A stretch of DNA of 64,000 bases, taken from assembly GCA_964425225.1 (NCBI GenBank), contig CAYRMD010000020.1, positions 3,372 to 67,371 on the forward strand, in the 5' to 3' direction. The stretch comes from BPJU01 sp964425225 (lineage in GTDB: Bacteria; Planctomycetota; Planctomycetia; Pirellulales; Pirellulaceae). Shown piece after piece: positions 8,515 to 15,594 of the stretch. Every line of letters starts with the position of its first letter. The first letter of the stretch is position 1. The notes beneath the pieces are model-generated. The model made no database searches. It was not told the DNA's origin and saw only the letters and a list, made by a program, of their open reading frames with translations. Position numbers and translations under genes: made by a program.

Positions 8515-9462
8515 GTGCATGAATTGATTGGTGCGGCAACAGTTCCATTTGGTGAACGGCTGTTGCAAGCTGTCGCCCGACGTCGCTCGCCTGTCGTCGT
8601 AGGATTGGATCCTCGATCCGATCGGTTGCCAGCGCGCTTGGGGGGGCTGCTATCGGGTAGTTGGCCGGAAAGCACCGCCGAAGCAATCCGAATCTTTTGC
8701 TGTGAAGTTTTGGACGTGGTTGCTCCGCTGGTGCCCGCAGTGAAACCTCAGATGGCGTTTTTCGAAGAACTCGGTCCGGCGGGATACGGAGTGCTCCAGC
8801 AAATCGTCGACTATGCAAGAAAACTTGGCTTGTTGGTGATTCTCGACGGTAAACGCGGCGACATAGGCTCCACGGCTGAAGCGTATGCCCGGGCGTACCT
8901 CGGTCCGAAAGCTTTGATACCGGCCGATGCGCTAACCGTCAACCCTTACCTTGGCCCTACGACCTGGGAACCGTTCCTGGAGGAGGGTAAATCCAGAGGC
9001 GGGGGGATCTTCGTTTTAGTCAAAACGTCGAATCCTGATAGCGGCACGTTTCAGGACCTAAGTATAAACGGCCTCAAAAAACTTTATAGCGTCGTAGCGG
9101 AAGCCGTTCACCGGTCGGCCGAGCGGACACGAGAAGGCTACCGTTACGGCTGTGTCGGAGCTGTCGTCGGAGCGACGTATCCGGAACAGTTAGCCGAGTT
9201 GCGCAAGGTGATGCCATCGGCGTGGATACTGATTCCTGGCTATGGAACCCAAGGGGGACGGGCTGCGGACGTAGCAGCGGGCTTTGCCGAAGATGGCACC
9301 GGTGCGCTTGTCACGGCATCACGCTCGGTGCTGTTCGCCTATGAGCAATTACCGTATCGGGAGCGGTACGCGGAGCACCATTGGCAGCGGGCTATTGAAC
9401 AGGCCGTGCTGGATATGACGCACGACCTGGCAGCTCATACGCCTGCCGGAAAGCTTCGCTAA
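8515..9462 (+). CDS. pyrF: Orotidine 5'-phosphate decarboxylase (type 2 PyrF)
   Basis: This 315-aa cytoplasmic enzyme catalyses the last step of UMP synthesis, removing CO2 from OMP. The frame begins at GTG 8515. VVVGLDPRSDRLPARLG near residue 27 is the N-terminal phosphate-site strand. The catalytic Asp-Lys-Asp cluster is in VILDGKRGDIGSTAEAYARAYL around residues 105-127. VNPYLGPTTWEPF follows, and the phosphate-gripper region is in PGYGTQGG near residue 243. The length (about 310 aa) and the DGKRGDI form place it in the longer type 2 group rather than the 230-aa E. coli form. It converges on ndk, with only 12 bp between the two stop codons. Confidence 0.93.
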   Translation: MHELIGAATVPFGERLLQAVARRRSPVVVGLDPRSDRLPARLGGLLSGSWPESTAEAIRIFCCEVLDVVAPLVPAVKPQMAFFEELGPAGYGVLQQIVDYARKLGLLVILDGKRGDIGSTAEAYARAYLGPKALIPADALTVNPYLGPTTWEPFLEEGKSRGGGIFVLVKTSNPDSGTFQDLSINGLKKLYSVVAEAVHRSAERTREGYRYGCVGAVVGATYPEQLAELRKVMPSAWILIPGYGTQGGRAADVAAGFAEDGTGALVTASRSVLFAYEQLPYRERYAEHHWQRAIEQAVLDMTHDLAAHTPAGKLR

Positions 9463-9474
9463 AGGCCGCCTTTG

Positions 9475-9933
9475 CTACTCGCCCTCGACCGTAAACCAGG
9501 CTGCCAGAGCCGGCGAATAGCTGTGGATTTCCTCTTCGCGAAAATAGAGGGCAATCTCGCGCGCGGCCGCTTCGGGTCCGTCCGAAGCGTGCACCAGGTT
9601 CATCTGCCGACTGATGCTAAAATCACCCCGAATCGTTCCTGCTGGAGCGACGCGGCCGTTCGTGGGGCCCAACATGTCGCGCACAATGCGGATTGCCTCG
9701 ATCCCTTCGACTACTAGGGCGACAACTGGAGCCGCCGTAATAAACTTCTCCAATCCGGGGTAGAAGGGCTTATGCACATGTTCGGCGTAATGCTTCTTGG
9801 CTAACTCGCTGTCGATCCATATCATCTTCATGGCCACAATAGCCAGACCTTTGTCTTCTAGACGGCTGATGATGCGGCCCATGAGTCGGCGCTGTACGCA
9901 ATCGGGCTTGAGCAATACCAAAGTCCGTTCCAT
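9475..9933 (-). CDS. ndk: Nucleoside diphosphate kinase
   Basis: This 152-aa enzyme transfers the gamma phosphate between nucleoside triphosphates and diphosphates through a phosphohistidine. Landmarks are ERTLVLLKPDCVQRRLMGRII at the N-terminus, LGPTNGRVAPAGTIRGDF, and the active-site His in NLVHASDGPEAAAREI, where the usual GSDS is ASDG. The ATG at 9933 was chosen because AAAGGTGAG sits upstream at good spacing; a GTG at 9945 would overlap that site. It is convergent with pyrF, so two nucleotide-metabolism genes share a very short terminator region. The following 600 bp upstream is mostly non-coding. Confidence 0.95.
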   Translation of the reverse strand: MERTLVLLKPDCVQRRLMGRIISRLEDKGLAIVAMKMIWIDSELAKKHYAEHVHKPFYPGLEKFITAAPVVALVVEGIEAIRIVRDMLGPTNGRVAPAGTIRGDFSISRQMNLVHASDGPEAAAREIALYFREEEIHSYSPALAAWFTVEGE

Positions 9934-10071
9934 AGCGAAGCTCACCTTTCGGGGCTAGCCAGTCGGTAGAAGAAGCACCTTGCTTATGTGCACCTTATCC
10001 GCCACCAGTACGCTCTTGGGTTTCCTCGTCCAACAGTGTGGAACGTCTGGGACTCACCTGTTGACGTACTA

Positions 10072-10374
10072 TCACCGGTGGAAGCGGTCGTCGTTTAACA
10101 TGCTTGGCCGTTGCGAAAAGCCGGGAAGCGGCGTGGTGGTCGCACTACGCGCCGAACATGGGCACCCTATTTCTAGGGGCGAAGCAGGACACGGCGGCAC
10201 GCTCGGATGGCGCCACTGGCCGACGGGCCGGCACGGAATCGGCGCATGATAGCCTGCGCCGTGACCGATCCCCCACCAGCGCCAAAATTCGTTCCAACTA
10301 CCGGCGCGAACTGGGACGTTGATGACCAAAAATATTGCGATTGCAGCAACGATTACCCGTGCACGGATTCCCAT
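10072..10374 (-). CDS. Possible small secreted planctomycete protein, function unknown
   Basis: This is a tentative 100-aa call. From the ATG at 10374 the frame encodes a good signal peptide (basic RAR, hydrophobic VIVAAIAIFLVI, VRA cleavage context). A Trp/Gly/His-rich stretch, NEFWRWWGIGHGAGYHA, follows, then a Cys/Pro-rich tail (IPCRPVGQW, VPPCPASP). Short secreted proteins with a FWxWWGxGxGxGYHA-like stretch seem familiar from planctomycete genomes, but I cannot confirm that. No clear ribosome-binding site precedes the ATG, which weakens the call. It lies alone in the 624-bp gap between ndk and an MFS gene. The rest of that gap (9934-10071 and 10375-10557) shows nothing else. Confidence 0.4.
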   Translation of the reverse strand: MGIRARVIVAAIAIFLVINVPVRAGSWNEFWRWWGIGHGAGYHAPIPCRPVGQWRHPSVPPCPASPLEIGCPCSARSATTTPLPGFSQRPSMLNDDRFHR

Positions 10375-10557
10375 GGTACACCAAATCACATCTGGTTTCC
10401 TCACTTGGTAGCCACAGGCGCTAGGCACGCATCTAGCATCGTCCTCGGTAAGCGGCCTAACGGTTATTTACGGAAATCGCTGACCGGTCCGCTCTTGCGT
10501 CTGCGATGCATCAACTTTACCGGTTGTGGGGATCATAGTGTCGGTTCCTGCTGGCGG

Positions 10558-11928
10558 CTATTCAGGCAACGGTTTTCCCTTTGTTTCCGGCATAAACGGC
10601 AAAACCGCCAGGCCAAGGAGGAACACGGCACACATGACTAATCCGGCATTGCGTAAAGGCTCGGCCGTATCACGGAAAAGTCCGATCAGATGGCCCAATA
10701 GGAATGGTCCTAGTGCTGAGACGAATCGTCCCACGTTGTAGCAGAAGCTCGTCCCCGTACTGCGTAAACGAGTCGGAAACAGTTCCGGGAAATAGACGGC
10801 ATAGCCAGCAAACAACGACAATTGGCAAAATCCCATGATCGGCACCAGAACGAAGATTTGCCAGAATTCGCGTAGCAAGCCGAACACAGCCGTAGTGCTG
10901 ACAAAAGCCGCTAAGAACGCGAGGGCAAAGGCGGGCCGCCTGCCGACTCGTTGTGTAAACATCCCAAAAATAAACATCCCGAAGAACGCTCCTGCGTTGA
11001 TCATTAGGGACGTGATTCCTTTCCACCAGGCAACGCGCCCGGCAACTTGTTCCGGTGCTAAGCCTTCCTCGCGAAATCGCTGGTCGAGAACGTTTCCGAT
11101 TAGATCCATCGAGTAGAAACCGATGGCCCATAGCCCCACCACACCGCAGAAGGCCAAAATGAGCCCCAAGAGCGCATGACGTCGCCACCGCGGATGGGAA
11201 AATAGCTCGCGATACGACCCCAGTTCACTTCGGCGTCCCACTTGTCGAGCGGCCATTTGCCAGCGCTCCGGCTCGCGCAGCCGGCGGCGAATAAATAATG
11301 CCAACAAAGCCGGTAACGCACCGACGACATATAATGGCCGCCACACGTTGTTGAACCACCCAAATTCCACCATGGCTCCCATTCCCATGTTCAAAAGCGC
11401 TGCGGTGATGTTACCGGCTGCCGACAGGGCTTGCAGCAATGCTAAGGCGAATGGCCGTGCCCGGTCAGGCATCACTTCAGCAACCAACGCTACCCCCACC
11501 GCAAATTCGCCTCCAACACCAAGTCCCGTGAGAAAACGGTAGACGGCGAAATCCCAAAAGCCCCGAGACAAGGCACTGAAACCCGTGAAGATCGAGTACA
11601 TCAAGATTGTGATGATCATCGTACGGGCCCGGCCAATGCGGTCTCCGAGCACGCCGAAAATGAGCCCACCGCTGGCCCAGCCAATGAGGAAAATGGATGT
11701 AGCCGACGTGCTGGCCTGATCGATAGCCGCCTTGTCGGCGGAAGCGATTAGCTCACGCATGGCCGCTTGACGCGTCAAGATGAACAATTGCTGGTCTAAG
11801 CAATCGAATAACCAACCTAGGGCAGCTACAATCAGAACAAACCAATGATAGGCTCGCATTTCGCGATACCAGGGCATGTTCTGGACCACGGCGGCAGATG
11901 ACGCTGGCGATTCGTCGAATATATGCAT
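10558..11928 (-). CDS. MFS transporter, sugar-porter-like
   Basis: This 456-aa inner-membrane protein has about 12 hydrophobic helices. The ATG at 11928 was chosen over an in-frame TTG at 11955. Loop 2-3 carries FGVLGDRIGRARTM, the MFS signature. FLTGLGVGGEFAVGVALVAE in helix 4 resembles the sugar/aromatic-acid porter branch. The protein ends in PETKGKPLPE, the sugar-porter PETKG tail. The opening GWLFDCLDQQLFILTR, with acidic residues in helix 1, points to proton-coupled uptake of an organic solute, not identified. It is a paralogue of the transporter at 39745-41064, with the same overall plan and C-terminal tail. Confidence 0.88.
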   Translation of the reverse strand: MHIFDESPASSAAVVQNMPWYREMRAYHWFVLIVAALGWLFDCLDQQLFILTRQAAMRELIASADKAAIDQASTSATSIFLIGWASGGLIFGVLGDRIGRARTMIITILMYSIFTGFSALSRGFWDFAVYRFLTGLGVGGEFAVGVALVAEVMPDRARPFALALLQALSAAGNITAALLNMGMGAMVEFGWFNNVWRPLYVVGALPALLALFIRRRLREPERWQMAARQVGRRSELGSYRELFSHPRWRRHALLGLILAFCGVVGLWAIGFYSMDLIGNVLDQRFREEGLAPEQVAGRVAWWKGITSLMINAGAFFGMFIFGMFTQRVGRRPAFALAFLAAFVSTTAVFGLLREFWQIFVLVPIMGFCQLSLFAGYAVYFPELFPTRLRSTGTSFCYNVGRFVSALGPFLLGHLIGLFRDTAEPLRNAGLVMCAVFLLGLAVLPFMPETKGKPLPE

Positions 11929-12056
11929 GACTTCATCCCCATCTCGGAAGCTCAATGGTCCTGAGTCGGTTCATGCTCCGCCATCCTCAAAACCCAATCC
12001 CATGCGCGGTATGGCCAGCAGTATGCCGGATATTTATTGCGTTGACAACCCGCGCC

Positions 12057-12137
12057 GCCGTTCCCTAACGGTCACGGCTCGGATGGTTTAACGCAGAGGC
12101 ACAAGGATATTTAACGCAAAGGCACAAAGGCGCCAGG
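12057..12137 (+). repeat. Composite intergenic repeat: type A followed by two type B units
   Basis: A type A core (GTTCCCTAACGGTCACGGCTC) at 12060-12080 is followed after 10 bases by two type B units, AACGCAGAGGCACAAGG (12090-12106) and AACGCAAAGGCACAAAGGCG (12113-12132). It sits between the MFS gene and the YqaA gene, in the 230-bp gap that must also hold the MFS promoter. Confidence 0.7.
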
Positions 12138-12158
12138 AAGACAGATTAGACCAATCCT

Positions 12159-12833
12159 TTAGATTAACCATTTTATGACGAGAAAGCCCAGCACCAGCAG
12201 GACAAAAAATGCAATCGTTGCCCATTCAAAATGCTTCTCGAGCCATCGGCGAGCGTGCGGGCCGAACCAGTAGGTAATCGCCGCTACCGTAAAGAAACGT
12301 GCGGATCGTCCACATGCCGAGCCAATAATCAAGACCGGCAACGAGATAAACTCGTGGAATACACCCGCTGCTACCGTGAAAACTTTAAAGGGTATGGGTG
12401 TAAACGCAGCACCAAAGATCGCTAAGTAAGCATTATCACGGTACAAATTACCGACATATTGGAAACTCTCGCGCGAAAATCCGGGAACGTATTGAAGGAA
12501 CAACGGCTCGAGTACGGTCCAGAAGGCGTATCCGAGGAAAAACCCAAGTACGGCTCCTAATACGGAGGCCACAGCCGATACGGCCGCGTAGTAAAACGAC
12601 CGACGAGGTTTGGAAAACGACAGGGCTATTTGAAGTACATCTGGCGGTATGGGAAAGAACGAGCTTTCCGCAAAGGAAATAATAGCCAGCGCTGGTGTTC
12701 CATAAGGAGTATCGGCCCAGCTAATTACCCATTGATACAGCCGTCGCATCACACCGCGTGGTGCTCTTCTTTCCACCACAGATGGTTCGGCTGATGTACC
12801 CGGAATGGTCTCAAGATCGATTGGCTGATTCAT
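12159..12833 (-). CDS. YqaA/DedA-like membrane protein (VTT domain)
   Basis: This is a 224-aa inner-membrane protein; the ATG at 12833 is preceded by GAGGGGAGC, a strong ribosome-binding site. An approximately 35-residue cytosolic N-terminus leads into helices containing ALAIISFAESSFFPIPPDVLQIALSF, the conserved E-x-x-x-F-P-x-P-x-D re-entrant motif of the VTT/SNARE-associated superfamily. A second half has FTPIPFKVFTVAAG. This matches YqaA proteins. Relatives of the DedA superfamily are implicated in lipid flipping (undecaprenyl phosphate or phosphatidylethanolamine), but YqaA itself is not well characterised. A composite intergenic repeat lies just beyond its 3' end. Confidence 0.85.
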   Translation of the reverse strand: MNQPIDLETIPGTSAEPSVVERRAPRGVMRRLYQWVISWADTPYGTPALAIISFAESSFFPIPPDVLQIALSFSKPRRSFYYAAVSAVASVLGAVLGFFLGYAFWTVLEPLFLQYVPGFSRESFQYVGNLYRDNAYLAIFGAAFTPIPFKVFTVAAGVFHEFISLPVLIIGSACGRSARFFTVAAITYWFGPHARRWLEKHFEWATIAFFVLLVLGFLVIKWLI

Positions 12834-13580
12834 GCTCCCCTCATCCCTATTTTCGGGTTTTTCGGCAAAACCCGAGTGCTTCGCTACGCACGGGGGAATC
12901 TACGTAACTTTAGGTGGCAGTGGGGTACCGATCAAGTCGTTTCACGACGCTTTTTCGATATCACCTATTGCACGTCTTGAAGGACAATCGGCGGGCTGGA
13001 GAACGAAGATTCGTTCGGGCGCTACGTGCCTCGGAGCGTACCGACAGCTTCGCAAGCGGCTCCCTACGCGATCCTACGAACTGCGCAGTACATTCTCCGT
13101 GCCCCAGACTGTTCGGTGCGTTAAAGCTTAGGCTGACAGGCTATACAGTCCACGGGAAAACACCTAGCGCGCGAACCAGCGCGACGAACGGTTCGCAGAG
13201 GCTGGTTCGGGATCCGAATTTAAGGAATCGTCATCCCGATCTAAAGGGGGGCGTAGTCATAAGCTTAGAGGAGCCCGGCGATTGCTTTGGAAAAAGAATG
13301 TACCCTTTTTGCGGATGAGAAATGCGTGCTCGTACAAGGCGTCTTTTTTGCGCAAGACGCTCGACGATGTTAGCCTAGTGAGCGGCACTGGCTAGGACGT
13401 ACAATACATCAGGTAGCCGAGTAACTTGCGAACCCAAACAGCGGCGATGGGCAGCCGCATCTTGCGAGTTTTAGCTGCTCAATATGAGGGACAGTGGGTG
13501 TGGCGGTGAACCGATCTTGACGGATACTGGTTTTCAGAGCGATCTTCGTCAGGGAACAAGCTGCGGACGGGAGGCCTAGC
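12834..13580. other. 747-bp divergent intergenic region, no gene recognised
   Basis: It separates the YqaA gene (leftward) from the cyclase gene (rightward), so both promoters should be here. Open frames at about 12832-13131 and 12914-13318 have no ribosome-binding site or domain and are not called. No strong repeat copy was found apart from a short GCTGACAGGCTAT at 13132-13144. Confidence 0.5.
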
Positions 13581-15368
13581 ATGTTGATTATTACGGTCAC
13601 GAATCCTAAGCAGAATCTGACCCATAAGCACCAGGGGGGAGTGTTAGAATTGGGCCGTGGACCTCAGCGTGACGTACCGCGGATTATCGTCGAGGACCGA
13701 TATACCTCACGCGACCAACTACGGATTGAACCTCTTCCCGATGGCGAGTTAATGGTGACCAACTTAGGAACGGTTGCGTCGCTGGGTAACGGCGGCAGCT
13801 TGCCAACGGGTGAACAGCGGAAGGTTCATCTGCCGGTGCGTATCACGTTCGGGTATACGGCGGTCGAGATACGTGAGGCTTCGGCGGCCGTTGATGTTTC
13901 CCTCCCGCGAATGGAGGAGAGTGGGTCAGCGCTGCATACGATTCATGCTCCGGTGCGCTCCGCGTCCCGAGATGAGGATACGCATCAACCGTTGGAGTTA
14001 GGCGAGGCCCCCACGCCGGCTATGCTCACAGCCTGGTTCGAAAGGCTCATGGCCGTACAACGTGCGGCGGCTGGTTCGGATGAGTTTTATGAAGAAACGG
14101 CGAGGGCCATCGTAGATTTAATCGGACTGGACAGCGGCATGGTTCTTCTGCGATCTGGGGATGACTGGAAAGAAGTAGCTCGCCACCCACCCCACTTGCC
14201 GCAGGCCCGACGTTACAGCCGACGCATTTTGGGCGAGGTAGTTGCACAAAAACGCACCTTTTTTCAAGTGCTAGATGATCAGATGTGCAACTACAGCCTG
14301 GAAGGAGTGGAAGCGGTAGTAGCTTCGCCGATCTTTGACAGCAAGGACGAAGTAGTAGGGGCCGTGTATGGTAGGCGGGATCTGCGTTCGGCGCACCGCG
14401 CCAGAGGCATCCAGCCCTTGGAGGCACAATTGGTTCAGATTTTGGCGGCTGCTGTTAGCTCGGGTTTGATTCGCCAGCAAGCAGAAGCAGAAATCACGCG
14501 GACGCGTGTGCAATTCGAGCAGTTTTTTTCGCCGGAGCTGGCCAGAGCCCTGCAACGCAATCCGTCACTGTTGGAGGGCCAGGAGCGCGAGGTCACCGTG
14601 ATGTTTGGTGATCTGCGTGGATTTTCCGGTATTTCGGAAATCATCGGAGCTCGGCAAACCTATCGCTTGCTCGGGGATATTATGGACCGATTTACGCAAC
14701 GGATCATGGAAGAAGACGGCGTGGTGATCGACTACTATGGGGACGGTTTTGCGGCCATGTGGAATGCGCCGGCAGACCAGCCGGATCACGTGATGCGCGC
14801 CTGTCGGGCAGCGTGGAAAATCCTCGGCGAATTGCCGGCACTCAACGCCCAGTGGGAACCGCAACTGGGTAAACCTATCAAGATCGGTGTCGGTATCAAC
14901 ACGGGCCTTGCGCAAGTCGGTAATGCTGGGAGCAGTCGCCGGATTAAGTATGGCCCGCGAGGGCACACGGTCAACCTGGCAAGCCGGATCGAAGGCGCTA
15001 CGAAGTTACTGGGGGTTCCGTGTTTAATCTCTGAGTTTTCGTGCAGTCAGCTTCCAGCCGATGTCCCGCGCCGCCTGGTGTGCCGGGCCCGAGTTACGGG
15101 CATCGCGGAACCCGTAGGCTTGTACGAACTGGTTGGTCCGGAACCCGACCCAAGCTGGTGCCAGCTTAAAGCGACCTACGAGCGTGCTTGGCAGGCGTAT
15201 GAACAACGGCAGTTTGCCGAGTGTTTGCGCTGGTGCGCCGATTTGGCTTCCGGTGTGGGGCAACACGACGTACCGACACGGTTGTTGGCGCAACGTGCCT
15301 CGATTCAGTTGGGACAACCGGATGCCGCTTTTGAGCCGGTTTACTCCCTCGATACGAAAAGCGCTTAG
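13581..15368 (+). CDS. FHA-like / GAF / class III adenylate or guanylate cyclase
   Basis: This is a 595-aa cytoplasmic signalling protein. GGGAGG precedes the ATG by 6 bases. Residues 1-100 look like an FHA domain (LELGRGPQRD, TSRDQLRIEPLPDG, VTNLGTVASLGNGG), a phosphothreonine reader. Residues about 150-300 are GAF-like (IVDLIGLDSGMVLL, VVASPIFDSKDEVVGAVYG). A short helix leads to a class III cyclase domain at about 333-510: VMFGDLRGFSGISE and DYYGDGFAAMWNAP supply the two metal-binding aspartates, and KYGPRGHTVNLASRIEG is the dimer-interface segment. In that last motif His stands where Asp is usual after Gly, so nucleotide specificity is uncertain. The adjacent Ser/Thr kinase, 226 bp downstream, could phosphorylate a ligand for the FHA domain; this is inference. 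Confidence 0.85.
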   Translation: MLIITVTNPKQNLTHKHQGGVLELGRGPQRDVPRIIVEDRYTSRDQLRIEPLPDGELMVTNLGTVASLGNGGSLPTGEQRKVHLPVRITFGYTAVEIREASAAVDVSLPRMEESGSALHTIHAPVRSASRDEDTHQPLELGEAPTPAMLTAWFERLMAVQRAAAGSDEFYEETARAIVDLIGLDSGMVLLRSGDDWKEVARHPPHLPQARRYSRRILGEVVAQKRTFFQVLDDQMCNYSLEGVEAVVASPIFDSKDEVVGAVYGRRDLRSAHRARGIQPLEAQLVQILAAAVSSGLIRQQAEAEITRTRVQFEQFFSPELARALQRNPSLLEGQEREVTVMFGDLRGFSGISEIIGARQTYRLLGDIMDRFTQRIMEEDGVVIDYYGDGFAAMWNAPADQPDHVMRACRAAWKILGELPALNAQWEPQLGKPIKIGVGINTGLAQVGNAGSSRRIKYGPRGHTVNLASRIEGATKLLGVPCLISEFSCSQLPADVPRRLVCRARVTGIAEPVGLYELVGPEPDPSWCQLKATYERAWQAYEQRQFAECLRWCADLASGVGQHDVPTRLLAQRASIQLGQPDAAFEPVYSLDTKSA

Positions 15369-15594
15369 CCGAGGGATGCTCAATGCCCGTAAACCCAGCG
15401 CGTCGGTCGTGGCTGCTGGGTACGACCCGTCCGACTAAAAGCAGTTAACCGCAGGAGCTGCTGCGCAGCTATCGCGATACCTTGCATCCAGCGGACCCGG
15501 GGCTAGGGAAGGAGTCATCAACAGCGAAACTAGGCTTTCCTGTTTGGTGTACGATATTAGGAAGGCAATTTGGACTTCTGACAGGTGTGTACAA

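Noticed and set aside
12832..13318. Overlapping plus-strand frames before the cyclase gene
   Set aside because: No ribosome-binding site or domain; probably promoter region.
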